Position numbers and translations under genes: made by a program. The notes below the pieces were generated by a model, which was not told the origin of the DNA, ran no database searches, and was given only the letters and a program-made list of their open reading frames with translations. A DNA stretch of 64,000 nucleotides from Theristus sp. LFF4_11 (Eukaryota > Nematoda > Chromadorea > Monhysterida > Xyalidae). Below, in pieces: positions 37,239 to 64,000 of the stretch; position 1 is the stretch's first letter; each line of letters opens with the position of its first letter. The stretch spans positions 62,001 to 126,000 of the forward strand of contig JASANC010003278.1 in assembly GCA_030248135.1 (NCBI GenBank). The letters are read 5' to 3'.

Positions 37239-39349
37239 CTACCAAGAGTCACTGGTGCACGGGTCACTTAGCGACGGCGTTGGTCGCTGTGTGGAGTGTT
37301 GCTCTGAGCCAACAGATGTGTCGGAGAGACAGGGCGTTTTTACCGACGGCATTTCTGTTGTTGTTGTTGTCGGCGCCATTTTCGCACTGACAACAGCAGT
37401 GGACGCCGTACGAACAACCGCACCAGATTCATTCACGATGGTGACCGCGGTGATCGCTGTCGGCTCAACCAGACCGCGACTTGTCTCGTACATGTAGCGC
37501 AATAAAAGCAGCTGAAATTACCCTCGTGGCCTGGTGGTAGTGCGTTAGACTGCAGTCTGTGCGCTCGGGGGATCGAGCCCCGCCAAGGGATGTAATAGGC
37601 ACTTAATGACAAAGAAAACTCGATGGGCGCCCTACTCAATGGCGTTCTGTGCGCTTTTCTGGGTTAGCCCTGGCTAAAAACATCGCCTAAAGATAACAAC
37701 AACAACAACAACAACAACAACAGTTGTTCACAGAAGATCGGGTAACTCGAAAAAAAAGTTTTTAAACCAACAACAACCCAATGCAGTTCACGGAAACTAA
37801 TATTCTCACCACAACGCGTGACAAATGTATGCTGCAATTATTGCCACACTTGATTAAGAACAGAAGATAGAAAAACTATGCACACATGCCTCCGGATAAA
37901 CCATTGCGAGCAGTATCAGAATTGTTACGATGTCGCCGGAGATGCAAAATTCGTATGTCGCCTTGATCAGGAACACGAGGAATACCGCCTGCCAAGCGAC
38001 GTAGACCGCCTATGGGTGCAATGACGTCACTTTATTGCTGTTCATGAAAACTAACCGAAACAATGGCATCTGGCAATGGAAATGGAAAGTTTGCTCCTCA
38101 ACTCAAAGGTAGCGGGTTCGATTGGGTTGAACCCGTTACCTAAAGAAAACGCCTTTGGTTGTACGTCATGGCGTATTTGTATCAAGAAATACGAGTACTG
38201 GTATTAAAGATGTCACAGGTGTATCGGAATCGAATCACGGAGCCATTAAAAGGACGGGTTGCTTCGCTAGAAAGCACCCGACCATCGTTTTCAGCGTTTT
38301 CTTACCAGGTAAACAAGGTGCATTATAACGCAAACGAATGCGTCGATGCAGAGGCCGATCATGAGAATTATAGAGGCCAGCCCCAACATGCTCTCCATAA
38401 AAATGTTGATTTCGTGAACGATTCGTGGAATCCTGAAAAAAGAATATTTTTTTAAAAAGCACTCGAGAAATCGAGTCCGGAGTCCGGACCGGACATTTAT
38501 AGCTAACGGTACTGACAGAACAACCGTCAAAAAACTTTTTAGCGAACACATAATCGCAGCAGAATCACAATAATAATCGGGGTGAATATATTTGGCGCAT
38601 GAAGCAGTGTTTTAGTGAACACCTACTGTTTTGCTTTGTCAACGTCAACAAAGTAAACAGCTTGCAGTACTGATGATGATCGCAGCCAATGTGTCGGGTC
38701 GTCAGCGGTGCCGTCGTGCACGGCAAACAGCGCGAGACCCACCAGGAAGCCGCAAATGCTGATCGCTGAAAGAAACAAAGATGAATAAACGAACACACAA
38801 CCGTTCACGCTAAAAACAGAATTTGTGTCTAAAATGGTTGTACGGTGTCTGTGGCCGCCGCCGGTGTTTTGTCACAAAAGTAAAGGTCACTTAAAAAATT
38901 GTGGAACAATGAGAACCTCAACTTCTAGCTCCAGAATTCCTTTTGAATGGCAGCTATTATACAAAAAAGCCCAGGGTGGCTTTTGCTACTCATTCCTAGT
39001 GAGGGCACCGCGCGAAGTCATGAACGGGGCGGGGTTCTGGGGTTCTGGGACTTACCAGGAACAGGCGGGACGGAACCGCGGAAAAACAGGCAAAGAACCC
39101 CCGAACCTTACCGGCATAACCCAAAATTTGCGCGGGATAGGACACCAAAGACGAACAGAACACTGGACACCGGAGATTTTTGTTTAGCTGGGCCACGAAA
39201 TAATGATTGGGCATTACTGGTCAACTTTTTTCAACATATTAGCACTTGCCGATTAGAACGCCGGCAATAAGCCAGCCCCAGATTTTTACATGACAGCAAC
39301 ATTTGTAGCGGCGATCGTGGCGATGATAACGATATGTTCCATTAGTCAT
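37239..39349 (-). CDS. LAPTM-like four-helix lysosomal membrane protein, 5 exons
   Basis: Exons on the minus strand: 39349-39250, 38765-38627, 38432-38306, 38009-37884, 37511-37239; 255 codons with the stop, close to the 226-262 residues of vertebrate LAPTM proteins. The N terminus has the cytosolic Cys cluster before helix 1 (YKCCCHVKIWGWLIAG), as in LAPTM4. Helix 2 follows a short lumenal loop (IILMIGLCIDAFVCVIMHLV), helix 3 is VYVAWQAVFLVFLIKA, helix 4 is IVTILILLAMVYPE. The tail starts RYMYETSRG, matching the Tyr-containing segment after the last LAPTM helix, then becomes Thr/Ser-rich. LAPTM proteins act in late endosomes and lysosomes in transporter and receptor sorting. The first intron uses a GC donor (GCAAGT), the only one that keeps frame. 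The fourth intron holds a SINE. Confidence 0.8.
37522..37722 (+). mobile_element. tRNA-Cys-derived SINE, copy 1
   Basis: The head resembles a tRNA gene: TGGCCTGGTGGTAGTGCGTT as A box, an anticodon-arm stretch GACTGCAGTC with anticodon GCA, and GGGGATCGAGCCCC as B box. A unique body follows (GGCGTTCTGTGCGCTTTT, then GGTTAGCCCTGGCTAAAAAC) and an (AAC)n tail at about 37690-37722. It sits inside the last intron of the LAPTM-like gene. A diverged second copy lies at 41552-41740. Confidence 0.75.
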
Positions 39350-39764
39350 CACCGTATGTGGTGTTATGATGGAAGAAGCATGAATTCGAAGTTATATGAT
39401 GGAAAGTGATGATGACACTGCGAACACTAAAACAACGAATCGTCGGGATACTCTATTTTCGAACAAGAACTGTTATAAAAACGGTTTTTCTGACAAGAAC
39501 GCCGCAAACACTGTATATGTACAACGTTACGACTGTTTTTTTGCTCTTAACTGCTCTATGACGACAACCCCCCCCCCCCCCGAAAATGTGCTTTCTCCTT
39601 CGGTACTGCTCCCGAATGACTCCCTTGTATGACGGAATTTTCCAGATTTTGTTTTGGTGGGTGACCACATTTAACCTTTTGTCACTTTCACATTCATGAA
39701 GCAAAAAAACAGCACAGCTTCAGCGCGCGTGAGCGCGGATCAGCTCCAGCTCCGGTTTAGCTTT

Positions 39765-39992
39765 GTAGTAGGCCCGTTTAGCTGTCCGTATTTGCATCCG
39801 GCAAGGCACGTCACGTCACGTCAAACCTCGTTTATGCTGCAAAAAAGAGCAATCCGGCACGTCACGGCACGTCACGTCTTGTTTTAGAACTCGCGCTCGT
39901 TTATGCCCCTGTACGGCGACGTACGGCGACGTTCAGACAGATACGGGCGCATAAACGATGACGGGACGTGCCGTGACGTGCCGGATGGTTTT
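39765..39992. mobile_element. ACGTCACG-rich palindromic element, copy 1
   Basis: Multiple direct and inverted CACGTCACG and GTGCCGTGACGTGCCGG blocks, plus CGTTTATG/CATAAACG pairs. It resembles the better defined element at 41248-41434. The sequence 39380-39764, between the LAPTM-like start and this element, shows no supported gene. Confidence 0.5.
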
Positions 39993-40209
39993 AGGTTCTC
40001 CCCTAAAAAGCCGTGCGTCAAAGTTCGATTTTATCAATTTTGTTTACTTTTGTTGTTCTTCATTGTGAGCACATGCTCACTCACTATCGTCCTGAAATGA
40101 GACATTTTTTCTGATTATTTTCTGTATTCTCAAGCAAAAATGTCAGCAGTTTAGCTTTTATTCAGTGAATTCACCAATTCAGTGAGTTTCAGCCATCACA
40201 TGAACTCCA

Positions 40210-40362
40210 CAGTCGAACTCTAAATTATAGGGAATCAGCTGATTGGTTGGTGGTCACGTGATGCATGCTTTCTGTGCAGGCATTGCTGTGGGGAGGATGA
40301 GATTGGTTTGGACAAAATGTATGCATCACGATCACCAACCAATTAGCTGATTCTCTGGCTAT
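40210..40362. mobile_element. CAGTCGAACTC-family MITE, copy 7 (right end truncated)
   Basis: The left end CAGTCGAACTCTAAATTATA is intact. The right half runs through CACCAACCAATTAGCTGATT and then loses the terminal repeat. Confidence 0.65.
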
Positions 40363-40441
40363 TCACAACAAAAAAACAGAGCCTGAAGTGCTGAATGCAA
40401 ATTTGTGAGTGACTTTGTTTTGAAATCATAGCAATCCACAG

Positions 40442-41215
40442 AACACCAAAGAATTTGTCGTGCGGCAAAAAAGTGAAAATTTTCATCAGCACAGTCTGCG
40501 AGTCGAACCATACGTTTTAGGAATGAAACATTGTGGAAATTTCGTGCTACTGTTGCTGTATAATTTGATTGACGATGAGAAAACGATCTGCGCCACTTTT
40601 GAAATCCAGGACAATCCATATGAATATGATGTTGCCAGCAACAAGACAGTCACCGTGAAACGAGAAGGCAACTTCACAAAACATTGCTTCGACACAGCGC
40701 GCCAGGGCGAACACAGTTTTCAGAAATTCTCAGTTGGGTTATGTACAATGTAGCTGCACCAAGTTCGTGGTCTAAAAAGAAATTTCAAGTAGGAAAATGA
40801 TTTACTATTATAAAGTCTTGGTATTGCTATAATTCATGTCCACAACCGCATTGAGTCGCAGGTCTTAAAGAACAGATAACATACGGTTTGGTTCTTTGGT
40901 GGTTATACGCTGTTCTTTTGAAAACTGTGTGCGCAGGGTCAAGGGAAATGTGCGGACTTTCAGTATTGCTGTTTCAACCGGTGCTACTGCCGCACAATCA
41001 AGTATCAGTGCAACGACGATGAAGCATTGCTGCACGAAGTCAACTGCGACAGACTCACATCACCAACATCTAGCTCGACGTTGGCCGAACACAGTGCCGT
41101 AAAATGCGAGTGCTCATCTGGTGCTGCAACGTTGAGCTCAGTGTATCCGTGCCAATTGATTGCTAGCATTGTTAGCTTGTTGTCGTTGTGCTTTGTGTAC
41201 GCCACGATTCTGTGA
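40442..41215 (+). CDS. Cys-rich, probably GPI-anchored small protein, 3' exons only
   Basis: Two exons: 40442-40732 (acceptor CCACAG, donor GTTGGG, phase 0) and 40937-41215 (acceptor GCGCAG, ends TGA). They encode 189 codons with the stop. The second exon begins GQGKCADFQYCCFNRCYC; the CC and CxC spacing recalls Ly6/three-finger or receptor ectodomains, but I cannot place the family. The C terminus after a Ser/Thr stretch is hydrophobic (LIASIVSLLSLCFVYATIL) with nothing after it, as expected for a GPI-attachment signal or a very short tail. N-glycosylation sequons NKT and NFT are present in the first exon. The start and signal peptide are not certain; a hydrophobic stretch FYQFCLLLLFFI before a GTGAGC donor near 40060 is a candidate signal exon. 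Confidence 0.55.
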
Positions 41216-41247
41216 TCGTGACATTCCGTGTTTTGTTCTGTGACGTA

Positions 41248-41434
41248 AAGGCCAATTCATGCATGACGTATATATATCCGGCATGTCACGTCACGGCACG
41301 TCATGTATGAATGCGCATATAAACGAGCACGTGTTCTAAAGCTAACTTGACGTGCCGGATTGCTGTTTTTTTTGCATCATGAATGAAGGCGTGACGTGAC
41401 GTGCCGTAAAAATTTGTGTGCATGAATTGGCCTT
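41248..41434. mobile_element. ACGTCACG-rich MITE, copy 2
   Basis: The terminal inverted repeats are AAGGCCAATTCATGCA and its complement. The interior is a set of CACGTCACGGCACGTCA blocks in both orientations. It begins 32 bp after the stop of the preceding gene, so it is likely in the 3' UTR. Confidence 0.7.
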
Positions 41435-41551
41435 AACGGTGCAACAGAGCAGTGTTTTTTTGACAAAGATTACAAGGCTATTCGCTGTTTAACATTTGAT
41501 TGGAAGTTTTCTTTTATAAAAGACTATAAATGTACGAATCTATGAATTTTC

Positions 41552-41740
41552 ACGCTCGTGGTCTGAGTGAAAGCGCATTTGACTCTTGTCTGTGCGTTCG
41601 AGGATTCGAGCCGAGCCGTGCATAACAGGCACTTTTAAAACGACAGAAACGTCGATGGATGTCCGACTCGACGGCGTTCTGTGCGCTTTTCCGGGTTAGC
41701 CGTGGCTAAAAACATTGCCTAAAACCACCATTCGTTCGTT
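41552..41740 (+). mobile_element. tRNA-Cys-derived SINE, copy 2
   Basis: Diverged copy of the element at 37522: TGGTCTGAGTGAAAGCGCAT head, GAGGATTCGAGCC B box, shared CGGCGTTCTGTGCGCTTTTC and GGGTTAGCCGTGGCTAAAAA body. The (AAC)n tail is absent. The stretch 41741-42084 has no supported gene. Confidence 0.65.
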
Positions 41741-42084
41741 CGTTTTTGAAAGTTGAATAACACAACAAACAACACATCCATTCCATGCCAATAACCGTAC
41801 AACAATACAATACCAAAGACACACATGGAAAAACAACATCCTAGTTATTTTTTTGAGCAAAGGAGGCGGAGTGATGTTGAATGGATTAATGTTGAGTGAA
41901 AAGTCACACAGCTTTTGAACGCGCTGTTTCGAGCCCGAACGTAGTCCGAATATGAATTTATTGCGCGACAAAGATGTTTAGTTTTTCAATTTCATGCAGA
42001 AAACTGCCGTCAAATTACGTTCAGTTTTTGCTAATTTCAAATTTCCGCGCTGCCGTGAAACATTTTCGCCATCTGTGCGTGCAA

Positions 42085-42799
42085 ACGCATTAACCTCCCC
42101 CCCACCATTAATTCCCCCCCCAATAAACCCCCACCCTCACGACAAGTTTCCGAATAATCCCCCTCACACAAATAATCCCCCATGTTGGTTAATTGGAAAC
42201 CTGTTTGAAACGCATACCCAGCGAATAATTCAGTGGCTGAATGCAGTGACATTGGAGAAATTGTGCTACCAAAGGCCCCAAAGGGATGAGTTAATGGTAA
42301 TTTCATTACAGAAGGCTGTTACAAAAGGAAATCTCTGTGAAAAGTAGAAGTTTATGCGAATTTCTTGCCTGCCATGCAAGGTATTTTTGCCATTTTTCAA
42401 AAAAAACCCACTCCTAGATTATGTTTGTAAATACCGTAAAGTCTTGCATATAAGGTCCCTCCCACTTATAAGACCCCCACCCAAAAGTGGGCGGAGTGTC
42501 ACACGGCGGGAAACCAAAAAATTCAAAATTTTGATTTGGTCAAAATCCTACGCCGTTTATAAGGCCCGGAATTCCTAATGCTCGGTTTATAAGACCTCCT
42601 CCCACTTATCAGGTTGTCACACGAAATTCCACTTTTTTCAGAAATTTTTGATTTTCAAATTTACATAAGGAGACCTTATATGCAAGAGTTTACGGTAACC
42701 CCCCCACCACCAATAAACCCCCCCCACCAAAAAATCCCACCCCTAAAAGTCGCTGACGTATTAATCCCCCATGGGGGTTTATTGGAGGTAATACGGTAT
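42085..42799. mobile_element. ACCGTATTACC-ended MITE, copy 3, with a nested insertion
   Basis: Same C-run and CCATGGGGG architecture and core as the other copies; the left terminus is lost, the right terminus GGTAATACGGTA is present. It is split by a ~265-bp element of the TACCGTAAAGTC family at 42432-42697. Confidence 0.75.
42432..42697. mobile_element. TACCGTAAAGTC-ended MITE, copy 1 (nested)
   Basis: The ends are TACCGTAAAGTCTTGCATAT and its near complement. The interior has repeated CTTATAAG-type blocks, and a hairpin around CCCACTTTTGGGTGG-like sequence. Other copies lie at 50138-50402 and 58766-59032, each about 265 bp. Confidence 0.8.
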
Positions 42800-43737
42800 T
42801 ACATTTACGACACGTTCAATAAGAAAGATCATGCAACACAGCAATATTGCACAGACAAAAGCAACCACGCACGTGCACTGCTGTGCTCAGCCAGCAGACC
42901 TGTGCGCATGCGTTGTTTGTGGCTGTACAAAGCGAGTGCACTGTCTTTTGACAAGGACTTCATGTGAGTGAACAGTGGATCAAAAGCCAAAAACAGACAA
43001 AAGTGTTGTTCAAAAGTGCATGAACACTTGCAAGATATGTTTCAAAGAATCACCATATTGTCACTGTAAAAAAGTCACCGTTTGGATCAGTGTTACGAAC
43101 CGCCAGACAAAAACTTTATTTTTTTAATTAGTACCCAGGTGGAAAGAAAAGAATTGTAGCACTGAACTGAAGCACTAACTCTGTTTGGTTGCCTACCACA
43201 CGCGAAGATATTATCTTTCTTATTAAACGTGACCCAATATGCGTTTGCACGCACAGATAGAGAAAATGTTTCATGGCTGCGCGGCAATTTTAAATGAGCA
43301 AAAACTTAACGTATTCTGACGACAGATTCGTGCAAGAAATTGAGAAAAAACCAGTCAGAATGTTTTCTCACCAAACAAAATTTATTTTAATTCATATTCG
43401 AACTACGCTCTGGCGCGAACATTTTTTCAGTGTGCGGCTTTTTCACACATCATTCAACATTACTAAGCCTCCTTTGTACGAAAAGATAATACCACCCAAC
43501 AAGTGAGCAGAGAAAAGTGCAACTTTTGAAAATTGCGAAGAAGCATATTTGAAGCAACTGTTGATCTAATCTCATAACACAACAAAACTCAACATCCGTG
43601 ACCATGAATGAAGCAACCGCCAAACGTGTCGACGCGATTGTGGGCCACCGACAGAGTTTTGGTGTTTCAGTTTTCAGTTCATAGAAAAAATCTAGAGTTT
43701 GACGCCGACCAAAATGCCACCTGTTTTACAGTGGTAG
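42800..43737. other. No gene seen; repeat fragment
   Basis: Downstream of the large lectin gene on the minus strand. A fragment of a dispersed repeat (CACACATCATTCAACATTAC at about 43445) also seen near 41870, 52370 and 56190. Otherwise AT-rich and uninformative. Confidence 0.5.
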
Positions 43738-61962
<18,225 letters not shown>

Positions 61963-62253
61963 CTGTGCGTAATAGGTTTGTTGAATACATAAATGTTTGA
62001 TTCACAAATTTGCATATTCTGTAGTCGACCAGTTTTTTGATAATATAACTCTTGAATTGGACAACTGTGTCCGACAGCAGTCCGGTATGTGTGCCATGAG
62101 ATATGTATGAGTTTTCAACACTTTTAGTTTCCCGCTTCATATTTCTTGAGAGACGATATCGTGTGACATCGATTACAGCTACTTGGGTCAGGTCGGTGCA
62201 AAGTGGATGCTCAGCAAGTAGATGCACTGGAACAGGATACAGGGTGTTGCTCC

Positions 62254-62383
62254 TGTAACGAGGTGGTTCTTTATTCAACTGACTTAGAAACCAAAAGTGA
62301 AAAGAAACAAAAATCAAGAAATAAAGAGTGGGCGGGGCGCCCGTTGCGCCCTCTAACGGCGACTAGAACAAACGTTCGTTACA
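62254..62383 (-). mobile_element. Short 3' LTR of a Ty3/gypsy-type element
   Basis: On the minus strand it begins TGTAACGAACG and ends CCTCGTTACA (TG...CA ends inside a TGTAACG/CGTTACA inverted repeat). AATAAA lies near its 3' end. A polypurine tract AAAAAAGGGGCG is directly upstream. About 130 bp, short for this class. The region 62384-62613 between integrase stop and LTR is noncoding. Confidence 0.65.
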
Positions 62384-62613
62384 CCTGACGCCCCTTTTTT
62401 GGACGGCAACAAAAAATTACTGATAAAATACAAAAGATGGAGAATCAAAAAAAACGGATGGTAACGTTGTAAGGGACTGAAAGGTTAATAATAAAAATGA
62501 ACAGAACATCATAAAACAACAAAATTCATGTCAAGCAACAAATCACGTAATTTTCAGTTTTCACTGAATCAAAAATCAAAATTAATTAAGAATCGAATTG
62601 GTTCAAATATTGT

Positions 62614-63412
62614 TCACTTGACGGTCTCCTCTTCATCGATTTCTTTCTTCATCAAACGCGGCACGTAAGGTGCCGGCGCGTGCTTTAGTCGGTTAATGTG
62701 CACGAATCTTGGTTTCTTTCGGGGATGGTCGATTGATTGAATTTTTGCGTCCGGGAACTTGATCTCTATGATCCGATAGTTACCCGTGTACGGGAGCGAC
62801 AATTTTCGCGACTGTCCAGGCGGAACCACGTCACTGTGCAAAAGCACTCGATCGCCGACCTGGTACTGCATGTCGGTGACTGTTTTATCGTAGTTCCTTT
62901 TCTGCCGTGCTTGTGCTGCCGAAACGGCCTTTTCGGCAGCACTCCAGCAGTCATTCATTGCCCAGACCATTTCCTGTTTGTACGTTGGTACATCGACGTA
63001 TCGACGGTCCGCCTCGTGCAGAACCGTGTCGATCGGGAGCACAGGGTCCCGGTGATACAACATGAAAAATGGCGATTCGCGGGTTGATTCCTGCACACTG
63101 CTGCGCATGGCAAACAACAGCAAGTTCAACCAGCGATCCCAGTCGCGCTGTCTGTGTTTGGTTTCCAAATAGAAACTCAGAGCTTGGCCGATAGTACGGT
63201 TTTAGCGTTCACAAAGACCATCTGTCTGTGCGTGTGCTGGTGTGGTGCGAATTTGCATTGTTCCCATTACTTCGCACATTTCCTCCAGCACCTTGTTCAC
63301 AAACGAGGTTCCTTGATCTGTCACTATCTCTCGGACAACGCCGTGGCGTGCCATGATTTTATTTACGAACACTTGTGCCACTGTTTCTGCCTTTGCGTCT
63401 TTCAGTGGGAAC
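62614..63412 (-). pseudogene. Ty3/gypsy-type integrase, 5'-truncated with an in-frame stop
   Basis: From 63412 downward the frame reads the catalytic core (VVREIVTDQGTSF with the second Asp, TTPAHAQTDG, then ER, a stop at about 63202, and NRTIGQAL). It continues open from 63168 to the stop at 62614 through the C-terminal domain (VGDRVLLHSDV, KLSLPYTGNYRI resembling the GPY/F module). The reverse transcriptase and the first catalytic Asp are missing. The break at 63412 coincides with the start of the TCTCG satellite. The copy is dead. Confidence 0.85.
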
Positions 63413-63417
63413 TAGGG

Positions 63418-64000
63418 TTGCCACGAGACATGTCTCGTCTCGTCATTTGTCTCGCTCGGACCCATTTTTGCTGTATCGTGTATCGTCTCGTCTCGCCAAA
63501 TTCTCAAAATAGGCGTATCGTGTATCGTCTCGTACAATGACTTTGCGTATCGTGTATCGTCTCGTCTCGTGACTTTGCGTATCGTGTATCGTCTCGTCTC
63601 GCCAAATTCCTGTCTCGCGGCAACGGCATGTCGTGTGAAAATGTTCATCTTTCTGTGTGTTACCTACCATTGAGCAAAAGGAAATGGTTGTCATTCTGGT
63701 CAGAAACATAGAAATTCTTGATTTTGATTTTTTGATTTGATTGTTGTTGCTGTTGTTTCTGTTTCCGTGAGTTTTTCTGGTTTTTCTCCTGTGTGAGTTT
63801 TTGTTGTTGTTTTTTTGCTTTCGCGTGTCTTTTTGTGTGTGGCAATCAATTGCGGAGTAAATAAATGTGTGCGCTTTGATACCTCAGGCATTATTTCCAA
63901 AAAAATTCACAAATTACTTGTCTCGTCTCGTATCGTCTCTTTATTTGTCTCGCTCGGACCAATTTTTGCTGTCTCGTGTATCGTCTCGTCTCGTGACCCT
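63418..64000. repeat. TCTCG/TATCG minisatellite
   Basis: Blocks of GTCTCGTCTCG and CGTATCGTGTATCGTCTCGT at 63418-63625, and again from about 63918 to the window end, with shared longer stretches (TTGTCTCGCTCGGACC). Between them, 63650-63917 is T-rich with a (GTT)n-like tract and no gene. Confidence 0.85.

Noticed and set aside
37524..37592. Functional tRNA-Cys gene
   Set aside because: The acceptor stem does not pair, and a SINE body and (AAC)n tail follow.
38825..39270. Plus-strand frames of 107-120 codons
   Set aside because: They lie inside an intron of the minus-strand LAPTM-like gene in GGGTTCTGGG-type repeated sequence and show no family motif.
63412..63709. Minus-strand frames with repeated RRDDTRY-type sequence
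   Set aside because: Translation of the TCTCG/TATCG satellite.

Overview
The window is eukaryotic nuclear DNA from an invertebrate animal. Every gene is split by GT-AG introns (one GC-AG), acceptors are mostly short TTTCAG-type signals, and the gene families are metazoan: C-type lectin-like domains (CTLDs), EGF modules, a family-B-like 7TM core, a LAPTM-like protein and a DHX37 helicase. The acceptor style and the CTLD expansion would fit a nematode or another ecdysozoan, but I cannot fix the phylum. Exon coordinates are my own reading of splice sites. In the four large genes the reading phases close across every exon, which is the main support for them; runs of one base may shift a position by 1-2.

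Layout. (1) 271-6880 (+): 3' part of a receptor with 1.5 CTLDs, five EGF modules, seven membrane helices and a long basic tail. (2) 6881-12089: no gene; palindromic repeats, a roughly 367-bp tandem array that flips orientation, and a 766-bp inverted-repeat transposon. (3) 12090-23990 (+): a 20-exon, internally duplicated protein with two SWIM zinc fingers. (4) 23991-25827: AT-rich, nothing recognised. (5) 25828-35139 (+): DHX37/Dhr1-type DEAH-box RNA helicase in 17 exons, about 1,224 residues, complete. (6) 37239-39349 (-): complete LAPTM-like four-helix lysosomal protein in 5 exons. (7) 40442-41215 (+): 3' exons of a small Cys-rich, probably GPI-anchored protein. (8) 43738-61962 (-): 3' part of a very large secreted protein made of alternating CTLDs (five) and an unrecognised Cys-rich domain (four), built from a six-exon cassette with fixed intron phases. 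(9) 62254-63412 (-): 3' end of a Ty3/gypsy-type retrotransposon with a disrupted integrase. (10) 63418-64000: TCTCG-type satellite.

The spaces and introns are heavily loaded with short DNA transposons. At least seven families can be defined by their ends: a hAT-like family with 8-bp target duplications, two or three TA-flanked Tc1/mariner-like families, two ACCGTA-ended families, a TGACGTCA-ended family and an ACGTCACG-rich family. There are also tRNA-derived SINEs and a 4.5-kb foldback element. Several insertions are nested, and one preserves its empty target site in the opposite arm of a palindrome. The genes do not form an operon or pathway. The two lectin-type genes (1 and 8) suggest cell-surface or secreted recognition, while DHX37 and the LAPTM-like protein are housekeeping.
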